Source: Yoonia vestfoldensis SKA53 (GTDB lineage Bacteria > Pseudomonadota > Alphaproteobacteria > Rhodobacterales > Rhodobacteraceae). Taken from it: DNA of 64,000 bases. Where the stretch lies: contig NZ_CH672414.1 in the NCBI RefSeq assembly GCF_000152785.1, positions 1,257,202 to 1,321,201 on the forward strand, written 5' to 3'. Below, in pieces: positions 1 to 8,863 of this stretch (position 1 is the stretch's first letter; each line of letters starts with the position of its first letter). Under the pieces are notes generated by a model. It searched no databases. It was given only the letters and a program-made list of their open reading frames with translations, and was not told the origin of the DNA. Made by a program: the position numbers and the translations under genes.

Positions 1-766
1 CGATATCCTGCACCGGCACGTCCTGCACGACGTCCACTTCACCCGACAGCAGGGCTGCAACGCGGGTCGCGGCATCGGAAATCGGCAGATAGATGATCTC
101 GGTCACTTCAGGCTTTGTTTCGGCCCAATGGTTGTCGTTCACCGTCAGCACAGAGCGCACATCGACTTCACGCGATTGCAGGATATACGGGCCGGTGCCG
201 TTGGTGTTGCGCACGGCGAAATTGTCTTCACCTGCGGCGTAATCCTGCACTTCGACGACGTTGTTCGCCTCGGACCAATCCTTGTCCATCATGAAGGTGT
301 TGGTCAGGTTGTTGGGATAAAGCGGCGACGGGCCGGTCATGCGGACTTCGACGGTGTAATCATCCACGGCTGTGACTTCGGCCACATCGACATGCAACTG
401 ACGCATGTTGGATTTTTCCGACCGCGCACGGTCGAGCGAGAATACAACGTCTTCGGCGGTAAAGGCCGCACCATCATGGAAGGTCACACCTTCGCGCAGG
501 GTGAATACCCAAGTGTCCGGCGCACCGTCCTTGATCGCCCATGATGTCGCCAGACGTGGCGTCAACGTGCCTTCAGCGTCGCGATCCATCAGCGTTTCAT
601 AGACATGATGGGCAAAGTTGTGGGTCACGCCCTGGTTTTGCGAATGCGGGTCCAGCGTCAGCGCATCGGACGCACGCGCCCAGCGGATCGTTTCTGCCGA
701 TGCCTGCGACACGATCAATGTCGAAGACAGCAGCATCGCAGAAAGACTAAGAATTTGTCGGGTCAT
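1..766 (-). CDS. ABC transporter substrate-binding protein, family 5 (peptide type), partial
   Basis: The first 255 codons of a periplasmic solute-binding protein; the gene continues past the left edge. It opens with a Sec signal peptide ending near SQASA, followed by TIRWARASDALTLDPHSQN and later FTLREGVTFHDGAAFTAEDV, the standard N-terminal lobe signatures of the SBP_bac_5 (DppA/OppA-like) family. Such proteins deliver peptides, opines or other amino compounds to a Dpp/Opp-type ABC permease. No permease genes are visible because they would lie outside the window. The start ATG is at 766-764. Substrate cannot be told. Confidence 0.88.
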   Translation of the reverse strand, partial: MTRQILSLSAMLLSSTLIVSQASAETIRWARASDALTLDPHSQNQGVTHNFAHHVYETLMDRDAEGTLTPRLATSWAIKDGAPDTWVFTLREGVTFHDGAAFTAEDVVFSLDRARSEKSNMRQLHVDVAEVTAVDDYTVEVRMTGPSPLYPNNLTNTFMMDKDWSEANNVVEVQDYAAGEDNFAVRNTNGTGPYILQSREVDVRSVLTVNDNHWAETKPEVTEIIYLPISDAATRVAALLSGEVDVVQDVPVQDI

Positions 767-972
767 TTGGGGAACTCCATTACTTGTTTTCCGGGCATGC
801 ATCTTTGGTGCATGGCGTCCTGCAGCGTAAAAGAAATGATTCATCCGCCTTTTGCAATGGCCAAGACGTGGACCGCCCGACATCGGGGCGATCCGGGGCC
901 GTGCCTTTGAAGGAGCGGCGCTATTGCACAAAACCTGTGCGCTGTGTGGATGATCTTGCCTGATCCGCCGTG

Positions 973-1809
973 TCAGGGACGCCCCAAGAATTCAAAGCTG
1001 AATGCCATCTGCGCCCCTGCGGGCGGGGCGGGAAAGGGGGCGGCGCGGCGGATATGGTCCAGCGCCAGCCGGTCCAGCGCCGCTGAGCCGGAGGATTGCG
1101 CCACGCTCAGATCGGCCAGCGCGCCCGATGCGGCAATCGCAAAGCGCACAAGCACAGAGCCCCGCGCCGGTGCGCGTTGCGCGCGCAGCCGCGTGATCTG
1201 GCGCAGTACCTGACCGGGATAGGCCGCTGCCGCCGCCTGCCCGCCCGTGCTGTCGGGGGCCGCTGCCGCCCCCGCCGCCGCGGCCTGCCCCTGCGCCTGC
1301 GCCTGCGTGCTGCCGCGCGCGGCGTCCGTGTCGGCATTGCCTGCGGGGCGCGGCGGGGCTGCGGGTTGCGCAGTTTGGGACGCGGGTCTTGCTATGGGGC
1401 GCAGCGATGTCGCGGGCGCGGTGTCAGGCAAGGCGCTGGTTGTGTCGGGGGCGGGCTGCGGCGTGGTTTCCCGCGCAGTCACCGGGGTCGCGCCTGTGGC
1501 GACAGGGGCGCTGGCGGATGGGTCCGGCGTCACCGGCACCGCCAGATCGGCCACCGCAGATGCGGGCAGCGCAAGGCTGCGCTGTGCGGGCGCGGGTGCG
1601 ACGGCGGGCTGTGCGGCGGGACTGACAGGTGACGCGCCTGCGACGAAATCCGCGAAGGCGGCGCCAATCGCGGCGATATCGGGCGTGCCGCCGCCTGCGA
1701 CCTCGATGCGCTGCGGCGGCGCTGCGACAATCAGCAGGCCCGCCGCATGCAAGGCCCCCGACAGCGCCAGCGCCGCAATCGCGCCGCCACAGGCCCGCAG
1801 GCGGGTCAT
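973..1809 (-). CDS. tonB: TonB-family energy transducer
   Basis: A 278-residue TonB-like protein that would couple the inner-membrane proton motive force to the outer-membrane haem receptor encoded upstream. A single N-terminal membrane anchor (about residues 8-30) is followed by a long Ala/Pro/Gln-rich linker (about 50-195) expected to span the periplasm. The C-terminal TonB domain (about 195-278) contains RGSVLVRFAIAASGAL and SGSAALDRLALDHIRRA. It is the last gene of the receptor-exbB-exbD-exbD-tonB operon and overlaps the preceding exbD by 4 bases. The family assignment is firm; specificity for haem is inferred from the neighbours. Confidence 0.9.
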   Translation of the reverse strand: MTRLRACGGAIAALALSGALHAAGLLIVAAPPQRIEVAGGGTPDIAAIGAAFADFVAGASPVSPAAQPAVAPAPAQRSLALPASAVADLAVPVTPDPSASAPVATGATPVTARETTPQPAPDTTSALPDTAPATSLRPIARPASQTAQPAAPPRPAGNADTDAARGSTQAQAQGQAAAAGAAAAPDSTGGQAAAAAYPGQVLRQITRLRAQRAPARGSVLVRFAIAASGALADLSVAQSSGSAALDRLALDHIRRAAPFPAPPAGAQMAFSFEFLGRP

Positions 1810-2192
1810 GGCGCAAGCCCCTGTCGGGTGACCAGCCGCACATCCTGACCGGTTTGCGCGCGCAGGGCGGCGGCAACGGCGATCAGGTCGCGCGCAGGCA
1901 GATAACGGTCCGGCAGGATGCGTAAGGCCCCCGTTTGATCCGGTTGGGCCGCGACGAAATCGGTTAGTGTTGTTGCCAGACCGTGCCAGATCAGCGTGCC
2001 ATCCGCGCGCATCACCAGCGCATCGTCAGGCACCCGTGCCGCCATGCTATCGGCATCGACCAGCTGCACATCGCGGTCAAGCGGCTGGGCCACCTGCCCC
2101 GCGATCAGGAAAAACACCAGCATCAGAAAAACCACGTTGATCAGCGTAATCGTGGGTTCGGGCTTGGCGCGCGGAGATGGGGCAAGGCGCAT
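1806..2192 (-). CDS. exbD: ExbD/TolR-type biopolymer transporter (second copy)
   Basis: A 128-residue protein with one membrane segment (about residues 15-37, TITLINVVFLMLVFFLIAG) and a periplasmic domain, as in ExbD. The conserved membrane Asp of ExbD/TolR, usually just before the hydrophobic core, is not evident here (TLINVVF where the family has L(I/T)DV). The neighbouring exbD keeps SLIDVIFLLLLFF. This copy may therefore play a structural role and leave proton conduction to the other ExbD. It overlaps tonB by 4 bases and lies 4 bases downstream of the first exbD. Confidence 0.85.
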   Translation of the reverse strand: MRLAPSPRAKPEPTITLINVVFLMLVFFLIAGQVAQPLDRDVQLVDADSMAARVPDDALVMRADGTLIWHGLATTLTDFVAAQPDQTGALRILPDRYLPARDLIAVAAALRAQTGQDVRLVTRQGLAP

Positions 2193-2196
2193 CCGG

Positions 2197-2565
2197 TCAC
2201 CCCCCGATCAGGCGCAGGCGAATGCCCGGCACGGTTTGGGCGGCGACCAGCACATCGACCAGCCGTTGCGCTGTCACCGCCTCGGACGGGGCGACCAGCA
2301 CCAGCGCGCCATCCAGCGCGGCAATCGCATCCGGCAAAGTGGCCAAGCTTACCTCGGCCACGTTCAGCGTGATCGCATCGGCACTGATGCGCAAAAAGGC
2401 GGGCGGCGTGCCAGCCTGCGTCGCCCCGCCGGTGGCCGCGATGAACGGCAGATCCCCGAAACGGGTAAAGGTCGATGACAGCATGAAAAACAACAACAGC
2501 AGAAAGATCACATCGATCAGCGATGTCAGCGACAGCCGCCGTTTGCGCAGCGCGGGTCTAGCCAT
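2197..2565 (-). CDS. exbD: ExbD/TolR-type biopolymer transporter (first copy)
   Basis: A 122-residue ExbD homologue. A short basic N-terminus (RPALRKRRLS) leads into a single membrane segment with the conserved Asp in SLTSLIDVIFLLLLFFML (about residues 13-31), then a periplasmic domain. With ExbB it should form the proton-driven motor that energises TonB. It overlaps the end of exbB by 8 bases, pointing to translational coupling. The operon carries two different ExbD proteins in tandem, and this is the one with the canonical ion-conducting residue. Confidence 0.88.
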   Translation of the reverse strand: MARPALRKRRLSLTSLIDVIFLLLLFFMLSSTFTRFGDLPFIAATGGATQAGTPPAFLRISADAITLNVAEVSLATLPDAIAALDGALVLVAPSEAVTAQRLVDVLVAAQTVPGIRLRLIGG

Positions 2566-3181
2566 GGGCCAGACCGGGGCGCAGCGCGCCTTCGATCAAC
2601 GCCTCGGCCATGCGCCGTTCATGCGCCATCCGGCCTTCAAGCCACGACAGGATCGCGCTTAGCGGCATCGCCACGGCCAGACCCGCCGCGGTGGTCATCA
2701 AGGCCACCCAGATCCCCCCCGCCAGCACGGATGGATCCACGCTTTGCCCTGCATCCTGCATCGCGCGAAACGCCGCGATCATGCCCAGCACGGTACCAAA
2801 CAGCCCCAACAGCGGCGCGGTCTGCGCCACACCATCAAGCAGGCGAAACCCGGCCTCGAGCCGCGCCAGCCGCGCCTCGGCCAAGGTATAAAGCCGGTCA
2901 CGCGCGTCGCGCGCCTGCAAGGCCAGCGCCAGAACCGGCGCCAGATGCGATGGTGCGGCTTCGGCCAAGGCCAGCGCGCGGGCCTGTTGGCCCGCATCGG
3001 ACGCCGCCAAGGCTGCCAGCAAGGGCGCATGCCGCCCGACGCCTGCGGTATAAAACTGCGCCAGTTTCCACAGCACCACAGCCCCCGACAGCACCGACAG
3101 CGCGATGATCAGCGCCACAACCCAGCCACCAAGGTCGATAAAGGCGGCCAGCGCATCGCGCGCCTGATAAAGATGGATCAT
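2558..3181 (-). CDS. exbB: ExbB/MotA/TolQ-type proton channel protein
   Basis: A 207-residue inner-membrane protein of the MotA/TolQ/ExbB family. It has a first membrane segment at about residues 18-38, a cytoplasmic region, and two C-terminal segments with the family signature APLLGLFGTVLGMIAAF and later GGIWVALMTTAAGLAVA. It should assemble with the ExbD proteins and TonB to energise the upstream haem receptor. Its ATG overlaps the stop of the preceding small secreted-protein gene (ATGA). Confidence 0.92.
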   Translation of the reverse strand: MIHLYQARDALAAFIDLGGWVVALIIALSVLSGAVVLWKLAQFYTAGVGRHAPLLAALAASDAGQQARALALAEAAPSHLAPVLALALQARDARDRLYTLAEARLARLEAGFRLLDGVAQTAPLLGLFGTVLGMIAAFRAMQDAGQSVDPSVLAGGIWVALMTTAAGLAVAMPLSAILSWLEGRMAHERRMAEALIEGALRPGLAHG

Positions 3182-3585
3182 TGCAGCACCTCGACATCGT
3201 CAACCGACCCCGTGACGCGCAACGCCTGCGCACAGGTCGCGGGGGTGGTGCTGTCGCCTGTGCAGGCAGCGACACCATTGATCAGCACCTGTGCGACATC
3301 CGCGCAGGCAACCCCCGCCACATCGAATTGCCGCACGCGGCGCGACCCCTGCGGCAGGTCTGCGAAATCGAACAGGGTCAGCGCGGCAACCCGCCCCGCC
3401 TGATCGAACAGCACCGTTTCCAGCGCCAGCGCGGTCAAGGGGGCCAGCGCGTTCTGCGCGACAAAGGTCAGCCGGCAGGCATTGTCCGCAGGATCAAGCC
3501 GGTTCAGATCCACCGCGATCCCGCCGGTATCCTGTGCCGCCGCAGACCCTGCGACGACAAGCGCAAAAAGACTGGTCCTTACCAT
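3178..3585 (-). CDS. small secreted protein of the haem-uptake operon, unknown function
   Basis: A 135-residue protein with an N-terminal signal peptide (cleavage expected after VVAGSAAAQ) and a soluble remainder. There are four cysteines in the mature part (NACRL, GVACADV, VAACTGD, TCAQAL), consistent with two disulfides in the periplasm. I do not recognise a domain. It sits between the TonB-dependent receptor (7-base overlap with its end) and exbB (4-base overlap), so it is almost certainly co-translated with the haem-uptake machinery. It may be a periplasmic accessory factor; that is inference from position only. Confidence 0.75.
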   Translation of the reverse strand: MVRTSLFALVVAGSAAAQDTGGIAVDLNRLDPADNACRLTFVAQNALAPLTALALETVLFDQAGRVAALTLFDFADLPQGSRRVRQFDVAGVACADVAQVLINGVAACTGDSTTPATCAQALRVTGSVDDVEVLQ

Positions 3586-5684
3586 GTCAGCGTCCGCGCA
3601 AGGCTGACCTTGAAGCTGCGCCCGCGGCCTTGGTCCAGCGACAGGTTGTTGCGGTAGTCCGTGTCGAACAGGTTTTCGACCCCCAGCTGCACATCGAACC
3701 CGTCCAGCGCGCCGTTCTCGGGCCGCCAGGTCACAAACACATCCTGCGTGGTGTAGCCGTCAAAGGCAGTGTCGGTGACAACGCCGCTGGTCACGTTGCG
3801 GGTCGATGTCGTGATGTCATCGACAAAAGTACCGCGCCAGCCGAATTCCAGCCCCCGGCCGGGCAACCGCGCGCCCAAGGTCAGTGCCGCCTGATCTGCC
3901 GGTGTCGTCGACAAGGTATAGCCGAAATTACCGTCGGTGCCGCGCACGCGGGACAGGGCCAGCCGCGCGAACCAGCTTTCGGCTTCATAGCCGCCCTCGA
4001 TCTCGGCGCCCTCGAAATCGGCCCGCGCCAGATTGCGGAAAAACACCGTATCGGTGGTGGGTGTCACCGTAACATAGCCGTCAATCCGGTTGCGAAACGC
4101 GGTCAGTTTCAGTTGCAGATTGTCAGCCGCCGCAAACAGGCCATCACGGTTATAAGTCAGCCCCAGTTCGATATTGGTGGCTTCTTCCTTGTCCAGATCA
4201 AGTGCTGCCGCCTTTGTCCCCGAGGTGGAATAAAGCTCGTCCAATGTCGGCAGCCGTTCGGTCCGCGCGACCGAGCCAAAGACCGACAGATCATCGGTGA
4301 CGTCGTAAAGTGCCGCCAGCGTCAGCGCGGTGGCCTCATCGGTGACCGTCGCGCCGTTTGGCACGTCAGACCCCGGTTCACGTTCGGCAAAGTCGATGCG
4401 CGCGCCGGGGATGACCGTCAGCCGGTCGCCGATCACGACTTCGGATTGCGCATACAGGCCGATCTTGCGGTCGCTGCCTTCGGGGTGGAACCCAAGCGGA
4501 CCGGCGCTGTCAGCCACGCGGTCCTGATAGGTTGTCTGCGCCCCGAAGGTCAGGAAATGGTTCCAGCCCGCGCCGCTGAAATCGGCGGTGTTTTCGGCCT
4601 TCAGCATCGTTGTGCTGTAGGCATAGGTCACATCGCAGAACACGTTGGCATTGGACGCTGTCGGCAGACAGGCTTGCGCCGCACCCGATGTGCTGCGCGC
4701 ATTGGATTGGTCGACCGTCGTGTCGGAATAGGACAATTGCACGCGCGGATTGAACCAGCCACCACCGGCATGGTCCCATGTGACGTTGAACGTGTCATCC
4801 GTGACCGACCGGTCCACATTCCCAAAGGCGTTGGCGATCGCATCACCGCCCCCGGTTTGCGCCAGCGTCGTGTTATCGGCGTCCGACGAAAACCGTTGCG
4901 CCGACAGCCGCAGGGTCTGTGTGTCATTGATCTGGAACGTGCCTTTGAGCAGGGCAGAGGGTGCCTCGAACCCGCTGCCGGTCACCGCAGCACCTGCACC
5001 AGTTTCAAAGTCGTCGGACCGACGATAGCCCAGCGCAGCAAGGAATTCTGCCCCTTCGGCGGGGCGCGCGGCATAGATCACCGAGCCAAGCTGGCCGTTG
5101 CCATTGCTCTCATAGCCGTATTTCAGCCGCAGCGCGCCAGTGCCGCCATCGGGAATGAAATCGCCTGCATCCTTGGTTTCAAAACTGACCACACCGCCAA
5201 TCGCACCCGAGCCATAAAGCGTGGCCGACCCCGGCCCGCGCAACACCTCGACCCGGCGGTAAAGTTCGGGGTCCGAAAAGAACGACCCCATGCGATATTG
5301 TTCATAGAATTTCGGCACGCCATCGACGTTGACGATGATCCGCGCTTCTGATGCGGATTGTTCGGTCGCCCCGATCCCGCGGATGTTGAACGCGAACCCA
5401 AATGGCCGGTCCGATCCAGCGGTCTGTACGCCCGGCACGTTGCGCAGGATCTGACCCACGTTCGCCGCCTGTTCACGGTCGATATCATCCTGATCCAGCA
5501 CACTGACCGCCTGGGGTGTGTCGATGGCCACCTTTTGCTGGCCTGCGCCAAAGATCAGCCGCCCCAGAAAGGTGCTGCTGTCCAGTTGCGTCTGTTGGGC
5601 GCTGGCCATGCCTGCGGCAAGGATCGCTGTTGTTGTAAAAAGGCAGGCCAGGCCCAGCCTGCGGGGGCGCATGCGTAGCGTCAT
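3579..5684 (-). CDS. hmuR: TonB-dependent haem/haemoglobin-type outer-membrane receptor
   Basis: A 701-residue outer-membrane receptor with a signal peptide ending at ASA (about residue 29). The plug domain (about 45-170) has VSVLDQDDIDREQAANVGQI, VPGVQ and VEVLRGPGSATLYGSGAIGG. The 22-strand barrel follows and ends in the aromatic terminus SLARTLTW. A segment resembling the haem-receptor FRAP region is present as VARTERLPTLDELY. It heads the exbB-exbD-exbD-tonB operon and is divergent from hmuSTUV, so haem is the likely ligand. Length and layout fit the HmuR/BhuR family. Confidence 0.9.
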   Translation of the reverse strand: MTLRMRPRRLGLACLFTTTAILAAGMASAQQTQLDSSTFLGRLIFGAGQQKVAIDTPQAVSVLDQDDIDREQAANVGQILRNVPGVQTAGSDRPFGFAFNIRGIGATEQSASEARIIVNVDGVPKFYEQYRMGSFFSDPELYRRVEVLRGPGSATLYGSGAIGGVVSFETKDAGDFIPDGGTGALRLKYGYESNGNGQLGSVIYAARPAEGAEFLAALGYRRSDDFETGAGAAVTGSGFEAPSALLKGTFQINDTQTLRLSAQRFSSDADNTTLAQTGGGDAIANAFGNVDRSVTDDTFNVTWDHAGGGWFNPRVQLSYSDTTVDQSNARSTSGAAQACLPTASNANVFCDVTYAYSTTMLKAENTADFSGAGWNHFLTFGAQTTYQDRVADSAGPLGFHPEGSDRKIGLYAQSEVVIGDRLTVIPGARIDFAEREPGSDVPNGATVTDEATALTLAALYDVTDDLSVFGSVARTERLPTLDELYSTSGTKAAALDLDKEEATNIELGLTYNRDGLFAAADNLQLKLTAFRNRIDGYVTVTPTTDTVFFRNLARADFEGAEIEGGYEAESWFARLALSRVRGTDGNFGYTLSTTPADQAALTLGARLPGRGLEFGWRGTFVDDITTSTRNVTSGVVTDTAFDGYTTQDVFVTWRPENGALDGFDVQLGVENLFDTDYRNNLSLDQGRGRSFKVSLARTLTW

Positions 5685-5738
5685 GTCCGATTCTCCATCC
5701 GGTTTTAAGGTTTCGGCTGGCTATACGGCTGGCATGCA

Positions 5739-5752
5739 TCAAGGTGTCTTGA
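5739..5752. promoter_or_regulatory. short inverted repeat in the hmuR/hmuS divergent promoter region
   Basis: TCAAG-N4-CTTGA lies roughly midway in the 214-base gap between the divergent haem receptor and hmuS. Such loci are normally iron-controlled (Fur/Mur, Irr or RirA in alphaproteobacteria). This dyad does not match the operator sequences I know for those regulators, so it is only a candidate. Confidence 0.25.
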
Positions 5753-5898
5753 CCCCCGACGAGCGGCGTTCTAGTTATTCCGACACAAACAGTCAAGTAC
5801 TGCGCCTGATCTTCCAGCCATGCCCTTTGCGGCAACGCTAGATCCGGGACCTCGCGCGTCAACGCCCGCCAAAAGCAGGCCCAACGGAGGTCAACCTC

Positions 5899-6939
5899 AT
5901 GATTCTATCCCCCGACCGCGTAGCGGCGATTGCGACCGCCCGCGCCGACAAACCCAAAATGCGCGAACGCGATCTGGCCAATGTGCTGAACATCCGCGAG
6001 GCCGAGATTCTGGCCGCCGAGCTTGGCCATGGCGTGCGCCGGATCGCGGCAGACCCTGACAGGCTGTTGGCGCGCATCCCGGCGCTTGGCGATGTGATGG
6101 CGCTGACGCGCAACGATTTTTGCGTACATGAACGGCGTGGGCAATATCTTGACTATCGCGCTGACGCGCATGCCGGCATGGTGCTGGGGCCGGATATCGA
6201 CCTGCGCATTTTCCCCAGCCACTGGGTCCATGGTTTCGCGGTGGAACGCAGCGGGCCGGATGGCACAAGGCGCAGCTTGCAGGTGTTCGATGCCGCAGGC
6301 GATGCAGTTCACAAGATCTATCTGCAACCAGAGTCAGACCTTGCGGCCTATGACGCGCTGGTCGCCGATCTGGCCGTGGCCGATGACGCGCCTTTCGATC
6401 TTGCCCCGCGCGCCGTGCCAGAGCCTATCCGCGTGAACGAAGCCAAGTTTGACGAATTGCGCAGCGCCTGGCCAAAGATGACCGATACCCACCAGTTCCT
6501 TGCCATGACCAGCCGGTTGAAATTCGACCGTCTGGGGGCCTATCTGTCGATCGGGGCGCCTTGGGCGGTGCCGCTGCCGGTCAATGCGGTCGAACAGGCG
6601 CTGCGGCAGGCCGGCGCGCAGGCTGTGCCGATCATGGTCTTTGTCGGCAATCGCGGCTGCATCCAGATCCATTCGGGGCCTGTCGCACGGCTGGAACCGA
6701 TGGGGCCGTGGTTCAACGTGCTGGACCCATATTTCAACCTGCATCTGCGCGCAGACAAGGTGGCGCAGGTCTGGTTGGTGCGCAAACCCACAAAACGCGG
6801 CGATGCGATCTCGGTCGAGGCGTTTGACAGGGACGGTCACCTGATCCTGCAGATTTTCGGCAAACGCGCCGAGGCCGCGACCGATACAGGTGCTTGGGAT
6901 GCGATCGCCACAGGATTGGCTGCCGAGGTGATGGCATGA
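5899..6939 (+). CDS. hmuS: haem-degrading/haem-binding factor HmuS (ChuS/HemS family)
   Basis: A 346-residue cytoplasmic protein of the HemS/ChuS/HmuS family, which accepts haem from the HmuTUV importer and releases iron or passes haem on. The protein is an internal duplication. The first half contains DVMALTRNDFCVHERRGQY and VLGPDIDLRIFPSHWVHGF (about residues 65-115). The second half has the counterpart IMVFVGNRGCIQIHSGPV and LDPYFNLHLRADKVAQVW. A ribosome-binding site (ggaggt, 5885-5890) precedes the ATG. The stop overlaps the hmuT start (ATGA). It is the first gene of hmuSTUV, divergent from the receptor. Confidence 0.93.
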   Translation: MILSPDRVAAIATARADKPKMRERDLANVLNIREAEILAAELGHGVRRIAADPDRLLARIPALGDVMALTRNDFCVHERRGQYLDYRADAHAGMVLGPDIDLRIFPSHWVHGFAVERSGPDGTRRSLQVFDAAGDAVHKIYLQPESDLAAYDALVADLAVADDAPFDLAPRAVPEPIRVNEAKFDELRSAWPKMTDTHQFLAMTSRLKFDRLGAYLSIGAPWAVPLPVNAVEQALRQAGAQAVPIMVFVGNRGCIQIHSGPVARLEPMGPWFNVLDPYFNLHLRADKVAQVWLVRKPTKRGDAISVEAFDRDGHLILQIFGKRAEAATDTGAWDAIATGLAAEVMA

Positions 6940-7796
6940 TCCGCCAGATTGCAGCGGGCCTTGTTGTGGCGGTGGCACTTGCCCCCACAGCCTTTGCCGA
7001 CACCCCGTCGCGTGTGATCGCGGCGGGCGGGTCTGTCGCGGAAATCATCCATGCTTTGGGGGCCGGTGACCGCCTGATCGCGCGCGATACCACGTCAACC
7101 TTTCCCCCCGCGCTCGAATCCTTGCCCGATATCGGCTATGTCCGCGCGCTGTCATCGGAAAACCTGATCGCGATGGCCCCCGACATTGTGATCGCCGAAC
7201 ATGACGCTGGCCCGCCCGAAGTGCTGGACGTGTTGCAGCGGTCGGGCATCGCGCTGGTGATGGCGCCACAAGCGCTCGACCCTGACGGTGTCGCCGCCAA
7301 GATCGACGCGGTGGCCACGGCGCTGAACCTGCCAGACGCCGGTGCCGCCCTGCAAGCCCGCGTGGCGGCACAGCTTGAACAGGCACGGATCGCAGGCGAT
7401 GCTTTGCCCCGTTCCCCGCGGGTGATGTTTATCCTGTCGATGCAGGGCGGCCGGTTGCTGGTCGGCGGCGCAGGCACCTCTGCCGAGGCGATGATCCTGC
7501 TGGCCGGTGGCACCAATGCGGTGACTGCGCTGGACGGCTACAAGCCCCTGACCGACGAGGCCGCGATTGCTGCCGATCCCGATCTGATCCTGATGATGGA
7601 CCGGGGCGGTGATCATGCCGTGGTCCTGGCCGATATCATCGCCCATCCGGCGCTGCGCCTGACCCGCGCGGCCATTGACCAGCGGATTGTCAGCATGGAC
7701 GGGCTCTATCTGCTGGGCTTTGGCCCGCGCACCGGCGCTGCGGCGCTGGAGCTGAACACCCATCTGCGCCGCCTGACCGACGAGGTCAAAGGCTGA
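6936..7796 (+). CDS. hmuT: haem ABC transporter periplasmic binding protein HmuT
   Basis: A 286-residue periplasmic binding protein of the BtuF/HmuT class. The ATG that overlaps the hmuS stop (ATGA) gives a clean signal peptide MIRQIAAGLVVAVALAPTAF-A, so I prefer it to the in-frame upstream start at 6894. The mature protein starts SRVIAAGGSVAEIIHALGAG, then has RDTTSTFP and LPDIGYVRALSSENLIAM, all typical of haemin-binding HmuT. The single long connecting helix expected for this class lies mid-protein. It hands haem to HmuUV and ends one base into the hmuU start. Confidence 0.92.
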   Translation: MIRQIAAGLVVAVALAPTAFADTPSRVIAAGGSVAEIIHALGAGDRLIARDTTSTFPPALESLPDIGYVRALSSENLIAMAPDIVIAEHDAGPPEVLDVLQRSGIALVMAPQALDPDGVAAKIDAVATALNLPDAGAALQARVAAQLEQARIAGDALPRSPRVMFILSMQGGRLLVGGAGTSAEAMILLAGGTNAVTALDGYKPLTDEAAIAADPDLILMMDRGGDHAVVLADIIAHPALRLTRAAIDQRIVSMDGLYLLGFGPRTGAAALELNTHLRRLTDEVKG

Positions 7797-8863
7797 TGGT
7801 CGCCCTTGCCGATACCCCCGTGCTGGCGGGCGACAGGTCGATCCGCGCGCGGCGCGTGGCCTTTGGGTTGGCGGGGCTTTTGCTGCTGACCAGCCTGCTG
7901 AGCCTGTCGCATGGCGCATCGGGCGTGCGGCTGGATCTTGTGCTGCAAAGCTGGCTGGCGGGACATGATGTTCCCGCGCGCGACTGGCTGATCTTGTGGG
8001 AAATCCGGCTGCCACGGATGCTGACCGGCGTGCTGGTCGGGGCATCGCTGGCCGTGGGGGGTGCGGTGATGCAGGGGCTGTTCCGCAATCCGCTGGCCGA
8101 TCCGGGGCTGGTCGGGGTTGGCGCGGGGGCCGGTCTGGGCGCGGTGCTGGCCATCGTGCTGGGCGGACAGGCCCCAGCCTGGGTCGCGGCTTGGCTGGGC
8201 TGGAACATGGTGCCGGTTGCGGCCTTTATGGGGGGGTGGCTGTCCACCATGGTGCTTTACCGCGTCTCGACCCGCGCGGGGCGGACATCTACCGCGACAA
8301 TGCTGCTGGCGGGGATCGCGCTTGGCGCGCTGGCGGGGGCGGCAACGGGGATTCTGGTCTATGTCGCCGATGATCGGCAATTGCGCGATCTGACCTTTTG
8401 GGGGCTGGGATCGCTGGGCGGGGCATCCTGGCCCAAGATCGCGGCGGCAGGCCCTGTGATGCTGCTTGCGCTGCTGGCCGCACCCTTTCTGGCGCGCGGG
8501 CTGAACGGGCTGTCGCTGGGCGAGGCTGCGGCCCATCACATCGGGCTGCCGGTACAAAGGGTCAAACATGTGGCCATCCTGACGGTCGCTGCTGCCACGG
8601 GGGCCGCTGTCGCGGTATCGGGCGGCATCGGGTTTATCGGGATCGTGGTGCCGCATCTGCTGCGGCTGGCGACGGGGCCGGACCACCGCTATCTGCTGGT
8701 GAATGCCGCCCTTTTGGGGGCGACGCTGTTGTTGCTGGCCGATCTGATCGCGCGCAGCATCATCGCCCCCGCCGAATTGCCGATCGGCATTGTCACGGCG
8801 GTGATCGGCGCGCCGGTGTTTCTCTGGATCCTGTTGCGCCGCCGTGGATTGGTGGATTTGTGA
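7796..8863 (+). CDS. hmuU: haem ABC transporter permease HmuU
   Basis: A 355-residue FecCD/BtuC-family permease with about ten membrane segments. Signatures are IRLPRMLTGVLVGASLAVGG with MQGLFRNPLADPGLVGVGAG (about residues 75-115) and, near the end, GGIGFIGIVVPHLLRLATGP, the stretch that contacts the ATPase. It forms the membrane channel for haem import together with HmuV. The start shares one base with the hmuT stop (TGATG) and the stop shares one base with the hmuV start. Confidence 0.93.
   Translation: MVALADTPVLAGDRSIRARRVAFGLAGLLLLTSLLSLSHGASGVRLDLVLQSWLAGHDVPARDWLILWEIRLPRMLTGVLVGASLAVGGAVMQGLFRNPLADPGLVGVGAGAGLGAVLAIVLGGQAPAWVAAWLGWNMVPVAAFMGGWLSTMVLYRVSTRAGRTSTATMLLAGIALGALAGAATGILVYVADDRQLRDLTFWGLGSLGGASWPKIAAAGPVMLLALLAAPFLARGLNGLSLGEAAAHHIGLPVQRVKHVAILTVAAATGAAVAVSGGIGFIGIVVPHLLRLATGPDHRYLLVNAALLGATLLLLADLIARSIIAPAELPIGIVTAVIGAPVFLWILLRRRGLVDL

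Noticed and set aside
3291..5351. Very long plus-strand ORF (686 codons) opposite the haem receptor
   Set aside because: Shadow frame of a high-GC gene; the minus strand encodes a textbook TonB-dependent receptor.
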